A DNA stretch of 64,000 bases. Origin: Variovorax sp. 54 (lineage in GTDB: Bacteria; Pseudomonadota; Gammaproteobacteria; Burkholderiales; Burkholderiaceae_C). The notes under the pieces were generated by a model that ran no database searches, was not told the origin of the DNA, and saw only the letters and a list, made by a program, of their open reading frames with translations. Each line of letters begins with the position of its first letter. The first letter of the stretch is position 1. Location of the stretch: positions 6,403,501-6,467,500 of the forward strand of contig NZ_PEFF01000001.1 in the NCBI RefSeq assembly GCF_002754375.1. Direction: 5' to 3'. Below, piece by piece: positions 50,237 through 59,885 of the stretch. Position numbers and translations under genes: made by a program.

Positions 50237-51448
50237 ATGTCCGCTTCGTCAATCAACGCGGCGCCTGCGCCGCTTTCTCGCACGGGCCTGGCCGCTGCTG
50301 TCGTGGTGTTGCTGCTGATCGCGGCCGGCGTGCATCTGCTGGGCGGGCGCAGCGGCGGCCGCGCGCTGGCCTTCGCACTTGGGCTGGGCGCGGTGCTCGG
50401 CGTGGTGCTGCAGCGCTCGCGCTTCTGCTTCTATTGCCATGCGCGCGACTACTTCGAGGGCGGCGATGCGCGCGGCCTGCTGGCCATCGTGGCCGCGCTC
50501 GCGGTCGGCACCGTGGGCATGCACGTCGTCATGACCGGCTGGCTGCCCGTTCCGCAGCCGGGGCGGTTGCCGCCCGATGCGCACATCGGCCCGGTCAGCG
50601 GCGCGTTGGTGCTGGCAGGGCTGGCGTTCGGCGCGGGCATGGTGGTATCGGGCTCGTGCATCAGCGCGCACTGGTACCGGTTGGGCGAGGGCTCGCCGAC
50701 CGCACCGTTCGCGTTGCTCGGTTCCGCAGCGGGCTTCCTGCTCGGCTTCGCGAGCTGGAACTGGCTTTACAGCGCCACCATCGCCACCGCGCCCGTGGTG
50801 TGGCTGCCGCATCACCTGGGCTATGCGGGCTCGGCCGCGCTGCAGTTGGCGGTGCTCGCGGTGCTGAGCGCCTGGCTCTGGCGAAAGCTGCCGGCGGGAG
50901 AGGCTGCATTGCCCGCACCGCGCAGCTTCATCGACGCGGCGCGCCGCCTGCTGCACGGGCGCTGGCCGTATGCCTGGGGCGGCCTCGCGGTCGGCGCGAT
51001 CGCCGTGATCGTGGTGTTTCGGCTGCGCCCGCTGGGCGTGACGGCTGCGTTGGGCAGCGCCGCGCGCGACCTCGGCAACGCACACGGCCTGCTGCCGCAG
51101 CGCCTGGACGGGCTCGACGGGTTCGGTGGCTGCGTCACGTCGGTGGTCGAAAGCCTTTGGCAAACACCCAATGCGTTGCTGGTCGGCGGCCTCGTGGCGG
51201 GCGCGCTGGCCGCAGCGCTCGCGAGCGGGCAGTTCAAGCCCACCTGGCCGAGCGTGGGGCAAGTCGTTCGCGGGCTCGGCGGCGGCGTGCTGCTGGGGTG
51301 GGGCGCGATGACCGGGCTGGGTTGCACGGTCGGCAACCTGCTCTCCGGCACGATGGCCGGTGCGCTGTCGGGCTGGGTGTTCGGTGCGAGCGTGCTGCTG
51401 GCGGTGTGGGGTGGGCTGCGGTTGAAGCGCCTTGCGGCGAGGGCGTGA
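50237..51448 (+). CDS. YeeE/YedE-family sulfur-compound transporter
   Basis: 403 residues with about nine to ten membrane helices. Cys-containing motifs of the YeeE (TsuA) thiosulfate transporter family are present: LQRSRFCFYCHARDYFEG, MVVSGSCISAHWYRLGEG and GLGCTVGNLLSGTMAG. The periplasmic rhodanese just upstream fits a thiosulfate or sulfane-sulfur path. Its ATG lies directly after a terminator, so expression needs readthrough or a promoter in 50110-50185. Direct repeats GAGTTGAGGTGAG / GAGTTCGAGGTGAG lie there. Confidence 0.9.
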   Translation: MSASSINAAPAPLSRTGLAAAVVVLLLIAAGVHLLGGRSGGRALAFALGLGAVLGVVLQRSRFCFYCHARDYFEGGDARGLLAIVAALAVGTVGMHVVMTGWLPVPQPGRLPPDAHIGPVSGALVLAGLAFGAGMVVSGSCISAHWYRLGEGSPTAPFALLGSAAGFLLGFASWNWLYSATIATAPVVWLPHHLGYAGSAALQLAVLAVLSAWLWRKLPAGEAALPAPRSFIDAARRLLHGRWPYAWGGLAVGAIAVIVVFRLRPLGVTAALGSAARDLGNAHGLLPQRLDGLDGFGGCVTSVVESLWQTPNALLVGGLVAGALAAALASGQFKPTWPSVGQVVRGLGGGVLLGWGAMTGLGCTVGNLLSGTMAGALSGWVFGASVLLAVWGGLRLKRLAARA

Positions 51449-51475
51449 CCGCCGTTGATCGCTGCGCGGCAGACA

Positions 51476-51493
51476 CCGCATTTCCATATGCGG
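51476..51493. promoter_or_regulatory. Inverted repeat CCGCAT-N6-ATGCGG
   Basis: A perfect six-base palindrome 119 bases before the peptide-type importer operon. Possible operator. Confidence 0.35.
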
Positions 51494-51611
51494 AGTCCTT
51501 CTTTCGGAGCGGTGCGGCGCAGGGCACAGTCCCTCACGCATCGACAGGCACGTGTCCACGCACAGCGGCCATCTGCCTGTTTCAACTTCACAAGAACACC
51601 CGAGGGATTCC

Positions 51612-53201
51612 ATGTTCCGACCACTTCTGACCGCGGCCCTGCTGGCCGCCGGCCTGCTGCAGGCGTCCGTCGCCACCGCCGAAACCGTGCGATGGGCGCG
51701 CAGCGCCGACCCGGCCACGCTCGACCCGCATGCGGTCAACACCGGCACCAACTTCGGGTTGCTGCACCAGATCTACGAGCCGCTGATCCTGCGCGGCGCC
51801 GACAGCAAGCTGCAGCCCGCGCTGGCCACCTCGTGGAAGCTCACGGCCGACCCGACGGTGTGGGAGTTCAAGCTGCGCCCCGGCGTCAAGTTCCATGACG
51901 GCGCGCTGCTCACGGCCGACGACGTGGTGTTCTCGCTGCAGCGCGCGCAGGCGCCGAGCTCGGCGCTCAAGTCGCTGCTGTCGTCGGTGGCCGAGGTGAA
52001 GAAGGTCGATCCGCTCACGGTGCACGTGCGCACCAAGGGCCCGAACCTGATCTTCCCGAACAACCTCACGAACCTCTTCATCCTCAACGAAGCCTGGGCC
52101 AAGGCCAACAAGGCCGAGCAGTCGCAAGACGTGGCCAGCAAGACCGAGAACTTCGCGACCCGCAACGAGAACGGCACCGGCCCCTACGTGCTGGCCTCGC
52201 GCGAGGTCGATGCGCGCACGGTGCTCAAGCAGTTCCCGCAGTACTGGGGCCGCGGCCAGTTTCCGCTGGACGTGACCGAGCTGGTCTACGTGCCGATCAA
52301 GTCGCCCGCCACGCGCGTGGCCGCGCTGCTGTCGGGCGAGGTCGATTTTGTTCAAGACCTGCCGGCGCAGGACGTGGGCCGGCTCAAGGCCGACAAGCGC
52401 CTGCGCGTGACCGAAGGGCCCGAGAACCGTTCGATCTTCCTGGGCCTGAACGTGGGTGCGAAAGAGCTCAAGTACGCCGACGTGAAGGGCAAGAACCCGC
52501 TGGCCGACCCCAAGGTGCGCGAGGCCATCGGCGTGGCGATCGACCGCGACGCGATCAAGGCGGCCGTGATGCGCGGCCTGTCGAACCCCTCGGGCATCAT
52601 CGCGCCGCCTTTCGTGCACGGCTACGAGAAAGGCTTCGCGGCCTACCCGAAGGCCAACGCCGCGCAGGCGAAGAAGCTGCTGGCCGAAGCCGGCTACCCG
52701 AACGGCTTTGCGATCACGCTGCACACGCCGAACGACCGCTACGTGAACGACGAAGCCATCAGCACGGCGGTGTCGGGCTTTCTGGGCCGCATCGGCATCA
52801 AGACCACGGTGGCGGCGCGCCCGATTGCGCTGCACAGCACCGCCATCAACTCGGCCGACACCGACTTCTACCTGTTCGGCTGGGGCGTGCCGACCTACGA
52901 CTCGGCCTACATCTTCGATTACCTGGTGCACACGCGCGGCAAGGACGGCCGCGGCCCGACCAACGCCACCGGCTACAGCAACGCCGAGGTCGACGCGCAG
53001 ATCGCATCGCTGGCCGCCGAAAGCGACAAGGCCAAGCGCGACGCCACCATCAAGCGCATCTGGCAAACCGTGCAGAAAGAGCGCATCTACATCGCGCTGC
53101 ACGACCAGGTGCTCAACTTCGCCTCGACCCCGAAGCTCGACATTCCGGTCAGCCCCGACGGCAGCGTGTTCTTCAAGAACGTGAAGGTGGCGAAGCCTTA
53201 A
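51612..53201 (+). CDS. Family-5 (peptide/nickel type) ABC substrate-binding protein
   Basis: 529 residues from ATG 51612 with signal peptide (AGLLQASVATAE). SBP_bac_5 fold: VRWARSADPATLDPHAVNT, IYEPLILRGADSKLQPALATSWKL, WEFKLRPGVKFHDGALLTADDVVFSLQRA, NGTGPYVLASREVDARTVLK, LADPKVREAIGVAIDRDAI and a late LFGWGVPTYDSAYIFDYL. First gene of a complete four-gene importer. The solute could be a peptide, glutathione or another conjugate; the sulfur neighbourhood points to glutathione-like molecules, which is inference. Confidence 0.92.
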   Translation: MFRPLLTAALLAAGLLQASVATAETVRWARSADPATLDPHAVNTGTNFGLLHQIYEPLILRGADSKLQPALATSWKLTADPTVWEFKLRPGVKFHDGALLTADDVVFSLQRAQAPSSALKSLLSSVAEVKKVDPLTVHVRTKGPNLIFPNNLTNLFILNEAWAKANKAEQSQDVASKTENFATRNENGTGPYVLASREVDARTVLKQFPQYWGRGQFPLDVTELVYVPIKSPATRVAALLSGEVDFVQDLPAQDVGRLKADKRLRVTEGPENRSIFLGLNVGAKELKYADVKGKNPLADPKVREAIGVAIDRDAIKAAVMRGLSNPSGIIAPPFVHGYEKGFAAYPKANAAQAKKLLAEAGYPNGFAITLHTPNDRYVNDEAISTAVSGFLGRIGIKTTVAARPIALHSTAINSADTDFYLFGWGVPTYDSAYIFDYLVHTRGKDGRGPTNATGYSNAEVDAQIASLAAESDKAKRDATIKRIWQTVQKERIYIALHDQVLNFASTPKLDIPVSPDGSVFFKNVKVAKP

Positions 53202-53222
53202 GCACACACACGCACGCACACC

Positions 53223-54188
53223 ATGTGGGTTCATCTCTTGCGCCGGCTCGGCCAGTCCGTGCTGGTGCTGCTGGCGGTGTCGTTCGTGTCCTTCCTGGTG
53301 TTCCGCCACATCGGCGATCCGACCATCAGCCTGCTCGGCGAAGACGCCACGATCGAAGAACGCGCCGCGCTGACGGCCGAACTGGGCTTCGACCGCCCGG
53401 TGCCCGTGCAGTACCTGCGCTACGTGGGCCATGCGCTGCAGGGCGACCTGGGCGTGTCGTACCGGCTCAAGCGGCCGGTGGTCGAACTCATCGCCGAGCG
53501 CTTGCCGGCCACGCTCGAACTGGCGCTGGTGGCGGCCGTGCTGGCGGTGGCGGGCGGCGTGGCGCTGGGCGTGTACACCGCGATCCGGCGCGACAGCGTG
53601 GCGAGCCGCGCGGTCATGGCGGTGTCGCTGGTGGGCGTGTCGCTGCCCACCTTCCTGATCGGCATCGGGCTCATCTACCTGTTCGCGGTCGAGCTGCGCT
53701 GGCTGCTGTCGTTCGGGCGCGGCGACACGGTGCAGCTGGGCGGCTGGAGCACCGGGCTGCTCACGGCCTCGGGCTGGGCCTCGCTGCTGATGCCCGCGCT
53801 GACGCTGGGCTTGTACAAGCTGACGCTGATCATGCGGCTGGTGCGCGCCGAGATGCTGGAGGTGCTGCGCGCCGACTACATCCGCTTCGGCCGCGCGCGC
53901 GGGCTGCGCGAGCGCGACCTCAACTACGGCCACGCGCTGCGCAACACGCTGATCCCGGTCATCACCATCACGGGGCTGCAGATCGGCTCGCTGGTCGCCT
54001 TTGCCATCGTCACCGAGACGGTGTTCCAGTGGCCGGGCGTGGGCCTGCTGTTCATCACGTCGATCCAGGGGGTGGACGTGCCGGTGGTGGCGGCCTACCT
54101 GCTGCTGATTGCGCTGCTCTACGTGGCGATCAATTTCATCGTCGACCTGTTGTATGTGCTGGTCGATCCGCGCCTGCGGCGCGCCTGA
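53223..54188 (+). CDS. DppB/GsiC-type ABC permease
   Basis: 321 residues, six membrane helices. LLRRLGQSVLVLLAVSFVSFLVFRHIGDP is the usual start; GFDRPVPVQYLRYVGHALQGDLGVSYR and the cytoplasmic loop YIRFGRARGLRERDLNYGHALRNTLIPVITITG contact the ATPase. Second gene of the importer. Confidence 0.95.
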   Translation: MWVHLLRRLGQSVLVLLAVSFVSFLVFRHIGDPTISLLGEDATIEERAALTAELGFDRPVPVQYLRYVGHALQGDLGVSYRLKRPVVELIAERLPATLELALVAAVLAVAGGVALGVYTAIRRDSVASRAVMAVSLVGVSLPTFLIGIGLIYLFAVELRWLLSFGRGDTVQLGGWSTGLLTASGWASLLMPALTLGLYKLTLIMRLVRAEMLEVLRADYIRFGRARGLRERDLNYGHALRNTLIPVITITGLQIGSLVAFAIVTETVFQWPGVGLLFITSIQGVDVPVVAAYLLLIALLYVAINFIVDLLYVLVDPRLRRA

Positions 54189-54209
54189 ATCTTTTTCCCT
54201 CTTTCCCGA

Positions 54210-55147
54210 ATGACGTCTTCTTCTTCGACCGGCGCCCCCGCGCCGCGCCGCTGGCGCAACGCCGAGTCGCCCGTGCTGCGTGCCTTTGCACGCTCGCGCA
54301 CCGTGCAGCTGGCCGCCTTCGTGCTGCTGCTGGTCGCACTGGCCTCGCTGTTCGCGCCGTGGATCGCGCGGCAAGACCCCTTCGATCCGGCTGTGCTCGA
54401 CCTGATCGACGCCTTCACGCCGCCGGGGCAGCAGGGCGCTTCGGGCGCCTTCTATCCGCTGGGCGCCGACGACCAGGGGCGCGACGTGTTCTCGGCCATC
54501 CTCTACGGGCTGCGCATGTCGTTGCTGGTGGGCGTGAGCGCGGTCGGGCTGTCGCTGGCCATCGGCGTGCCGCTCGGGCTGGCGGCCGGCTATGCGGGCG
54601 GCTGGTTCGATACGCTCGTGATGCGCGTGGCCGATGTGCAGCTGACCTTTCCGGTGCTGCTGGTGGCGCTGCTGATCTTCGGCATCGCGCGCGGCCTGCT
54701 GCCCGCGGGCTACCGCGACGACATGGCGGTGTACGTGATCGTCGCGGCCATCGGGCTGTCGGAGTGGGTGCAGTACGCGCGCACGGTGCGCGGCGCGGTG
54801 ATGCTGGAAAAGCACAAGGACTACGTGGCCGCCGCGCAGATCATCGGCCGCTCGCACACCGGCATCCTGGTGCGGCACATCCTGCCGAACCTGCTGGCGC
54901 CGATGCTGGTGATTGCCACCATCAGCTTCGCGCTGGCCATCGTGGCCGAGTCGACGCTGTCGTACCTGGGCGTGGGGCTGCCACCCACGCAGCCGTCGCT
55001 GGGCACGCTGATCCGCATCGGGCAGGGCTTCCTGTTCTCGGGCGAGTGGTGGATCCTGCTGTTTCCCGCGCTGGTGCTGCTGGCGCTGGCGCTGTCGGTC
55101 AACCTGGCGGGCGACTGGCTGCGCGACGCATTGAACCCGAGGCTGCA

Positions 55148-55151
<4 letters not shown>
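54210..55151 (+). CDS. DppC/GsiD-type ABC permease
   Basis: 313 residues, six membrane helices. DppC-type blocks: FYPLGADDQGRDVFSAILYGLRMSLLVGV, DVQLTFPVLLVALLI, DYVAAAQIIGRSHTGILVRHILPNLLAPMLV (EAA loop) and STLSYLGVGLPPTQPSLGTLI. The spacer from the previous gene is a pyrimidine tract with no ribosome site. Ends overlapping the ATPase gene by four bases. Confidence 0.95.
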
Positions 55152-56908
<1,757 letters not shown>

Positions 56909-56915
56909 ATCGCTT

Positions 56916-58814
56916 TCAGGGCACGCGCTGCAGCTGCTCCCGCAGGATGCGCCGGATCTCCAGGATCGCCAGCGGGTTCTCCTGCACGCTGTGCGCCGAC
57001 GGAATCACCAGCTCCGATACCGCGCCGTCGAGGTGCGCGCTGGTGTAGGGCACGATGCCGTCGCTCGACTCGGCCAACGGCACACCGGGTGTGTCGTTGC
57101 CGATGATGGAGTGGAAGCGCACCTTCGGGCTCAGCGGCAGCTGTGACGACACGCGCACGAAGGGGTCGCGGTCGCTGAGGTTGTCGATGCTGTTGGGAAT
57201 GCGCAGCGGGCCCAGGTCCTGCGAGCTGGGCGCCAGGCGCATCAGCTCGCGCGAGACGTCGTTGAGCTGACCCAGCATCGCCACGGGCAGCGTGATGAGG
57301 TTGGCCACCCAGCGCGAGATGCGCTTGTTGGCGAACGAGGTGCCGCGGTGCGGCGAGGCGATGAAGATGACGTCGCTGACCTCCGGCAGGGGTTCGAAGC
57401 GCAGGTACGGCCCGAGTCCTTGCTCGATGCGGCGGCGTTGCGCGCCCTGCATGGGGTAGCCCTCGCTCAGCGCGTCCCACAGTACCTCGCCCGACGACGA
57501 CACCAGGAGGCGCGAGAGCACGCCGCCCATGCTGTGGCCGATGAGCGTGACGTTGCGCGACGCCTCGGCGCGGCCCTGCGGATCGAAGTGCGCGAGCGTC
57601 TGCGTGATGGCTTCGCGGATGGCGAGGTTGTTCAGCGGCAGCGGGGCGTTGGTCGGGTAGTACACCTGCCAGATCTGGTAGCGGCGGCGCAGCGTTTCGT
57701 CGCCGAGCACTTCGTTCGCGACGTTGATCCAGGCCTCGGGGCTGCTGGCCAGGCCGTGCAGCATGACGATGGTGCGGCGCTTCGGGTCGTAGGGCTGCAT
57801 CAGGTAGATGTGCGGCCGGGTCAGGCCTTCGGCGCCGCCGAACAGGCTGCGCAGCGCCTGCAGCGCGAAGTCGGAGCGGGCCAGCCACAGGCCGTAGCCC
57901 GAGGTGAAGTTGGCGGCCAGCGGAATCTCCTCGCCGGCCAGCTGGATCGTGCTGGTGCGGTAGGGGTCGAACACGGCGATGCGCAGCGTGCGCGTGGCCA
58001 GCACGTCCTGCAGGGTGGTGCCGTCGAACTGCAGCAGCGCGGTGAGGGCGGGGAAGGGGGTTTCGCTGAAAGGCGGCGCGTCTTCTTTGGCCTGGGCATC
58101 GGTCGGCCGCTCGTTGCTCGCGGCCACCAACTCGGCACCGAAGCCGTCGCGGCGGTAGATGTTGCGCAGGCCCGAGAAGGTCAGCGAGGCGGCGGGAATC
58201 AGCTCTTGCGGCGGCGGCGTGTCGGGCGCGAGTTGCACCGCCGACAGGTCGGCGTCGATGCGCCAGCCGCTCACCTGCGGAATGCTGGCCACCGGCATGT
58301 CGTCCTTGCGGTAGCGGCTGAACAGGCCGGTGATGGCGCGCTGCACCGCGTAGTTGTAGTAGTCGCGCACCTGCGTCTGGCGGTCTTCGAAGGCGCGGTC
58401 GCGCGGCTTGCGTGCGGTGAAGAACAGGTAGGCGTAGGCATGGCGCGCGGTCTCGAGCCAGGCGTCGATGGCCTCGGGCGCGGTGGGCTGCGCGGCCGAG
58501 CCGCCATCGCCACCCGCCAGCGCGAGCTGCAGCCACACCTCGGACAGCGCCGACAGCCGCTGCTCGTCGCTCAGGCCGGCCGAGGTGGCGAGGTTCTGGC
58601 GGCAGGCACGGCCGTCCTTGCGGCACTGGTCGGCGTCGGAGCCGATGACGCGCAGCACCTCTTGCGCGGAGCTGCTGAGCGTGCCCGTGGTGAGCACGTC
58701 GCCGCGCCGCTGCGCAAGGTACTCGGCCGGCGAGATGGTGCCGACCGTGACGCCGGCGCAGCCGGTGAGCAGCGACAGGGCCAGCAGCAGGGCGAGGAAG
58801 CTGATGCGCCTCAT
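56916..58814 (-). CDS. Lipoprotein alpha/beta-hydrolase
   Basis: 632 residues from ATG 58814. Lipoprotein signal LLLALSLLTGCAG. The first ~330 residues are a helical region of unknown fold. The hydrolase part starts at RRTIVMLHGLASSPEAWINVANEVL, with nucleophile elbow VTLIGHSMGGVLSRLLV, a RGTSFANKRISRW lid segment, a late Asp (SSDGIVPYTSAHL) and His (IPSAHSVQENP), so a full Ser-Asp-His triad. Likely an esterase or phospholipase anchored at the outer membrane. The start overlaps the DUF4105 gene by four bases. Confidence 0.88.
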   Translation of the reverse strand: MRRISFLALLLALSLLTGCAGVTVGTISPAEYLAQRRGDVLTTGTLSSSAQEVLRVIGSDADQCRKDGRACRQNLATSAGLSDEQRLSALSEVWLQLALAGGDGGSAAQPTAPEAIDAWLETARHAYAYLFFTARKPRDRAFEDRQTQVRDYYNYAVQRAITGLFSRYRKDDMPVASIPQVSGWRIDADLSAVQLAPDTPPPQELIPAASLTFSGLRNIYRRDGFGAELVAASNERPTDAQAKEDAPPFSETPFPALTALLQFDGTTLQDVLATRTLRIAVFDPYRTSTIQLAGEEIPLAANFTSGYGLWLARSDFALQALRSLFGGAEGLTRPHIYLMQPYDPKRRTIVMLHGLASSPEAWINVANEVLGDETLRRRYQIWQVYYPTNAPLPLNNLAIREAITQTLAHFDPQGRAEASRNVTLIGHSMGGVLSRLLVSSSGEVLWDALSEGYPMQGAQRRRIEQGLGPYLRFEPLPEVSDVIFIASPHRGTSFANKRISRWVANLITLPVAMLGQLNDVSRELMRLAPSSQDLGPLRIPNSIDNLSDRDPFVRVSSQLPLSPKVRFHSIIGNDTPGVPLAESSDGIVPYTSAHLDGAVSELVIPSAHSVQENPLAILEIRRILREQLQRVP

Positions 58815-59824
58815 GGCGCAGCGCCCGGCAGGCCGTGGCGGATGGCTTGCGAGAAGTTCACGCCGGGTTGCTTGTCCGTGGCGAGGGCCCGGTCGGTGAT
58901 GCGGCCGGCGCTGCGCAGCGCGTCCATGCTCAGCCCCGGCGTCAGGCCGCCCACGTCGTGCAGGTACTCGGGCAGGTAGCCCGAGGCCAGCAGGCGGTAG
59001 TCCATCGGCAGGCCGGGCACGACATGTTTGGCGAGGTCGTAGACGATGGTCGTGCAGTTGGCCGTGAGCGTGTTGTAGAAGCTCGGCGCGCGCGCCAGGG
59101 CCTCGGCCTCGCCCACATAGCCGAGGAACAGCGAGCGCATCTCGGCCGGCGGCAGCTGCACGCGGTACATGTAGACGTCTTCGCCGCGCACATTGGTGCG
59201 CACGCGCAGGATGTCGTGCTCGTCGGCCGCCACCAGGCTGTTCTCGAACTGCTTGAAGAAGCCGCCGATGGACGAGAAGCTCTCGCCGCGTTCCTTGCGG
59301 ATTTCGATGGAAAACGTGACGAACTGACCGTCGTCGAAGCCGAAGGACACCAGCGTGTGGGCGATGGCCGGGCCGGTCCAGTACGACAGCGACACGTCGA
59401 CCGAGCGCAGACGGTCGAGGTCGTAGCGGCGCGTGTCCCAGCGCACGGTGTAGTCGGTGTTGCTGCGCCAGTCGAAGTTGCGCATGTTCTCCATCGTGAC
59501 CACGTTGCCTTCGACGCGCGGCTTCAGGTGGCGCGCCACATCGTCGGCCCATTCGCGGTCCTGCGAAGGCTGGATGGTGTTCCACCACCCGAGCAGCATG
59601 GCGAAGCCGATGGCATACGACAGCAGCGGCCGGGCCGCCTTGCCGCGCCACACGAGCACGATCGCCGCCAGGCCGAAGAGGCCCCACAACACCATCGCGC
59701 CGACCTTGAGCGGCGCGGCCACCGGCAACTGATACCAGAGGGCCGCGCAGGCCCAGGCAGCGGACAACAGCACGGCGAAGCTCACCAGCAGACGGCCGAG
59801 GGAGCGCAGAAGGATTCGGAGCAT
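58811..59824 (-). CDS. DUF4105 membrane protein
   Basis: 337 residues. Two N-terminal membrane helices (about 12-32 and 40-60; a third possible at 68-84), then a periplasmic DUF4105 domain: NMRNFDWRSNTDYTVRWDTRRYDLDRLRSVDVSLSYW, IAHTLVSFGFDDGQFVTFSIEIRKE and YNTLTANCTTIVYDLA with a Cys followed by Thr-Thr. DUF4105 domains resemble NlpC/P60-like transglutaminase folds; function unknown. Coupled to the lipoprotein hydrolase downstream. Confidence 0.85.
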   Translation of the reverse strand: MLRILLRSLGRLLVSFAVLLSAAWACAALWYQLPVAAPLKVGAMVLWGLFGLAAIVLVWRGKAARPLLSYAIGFAMLLGWWNTIQPSQDREWADDVARHLKPRVEGNVVTMENMRNFDWRSNTDYTVRWDTRRYDLDRLRSVDVSLSYWTGPAIAHTLVSFGFDDGQFVTFSIEIRKERGESFSSIGGFFKQFENSLVAADEHDILRVRTNVRGEDVYMYRVQLPPAEMRSLFLGYVGEAEALARAPSFYNTLTANCTTIVYDLAKHVVPGLPMDYRLLASGYLPEYLHDVGGLTPGLSMDALRSAGRITDRALATDKQPGVNFSQAIRHGLPGAAP

Positions 59825-59885
59825 GAAGAAACGCGGAGGTGGAGGGCGGCCGATTCTCGTCGAGTTGCAGCCACCCTCCGATGGG

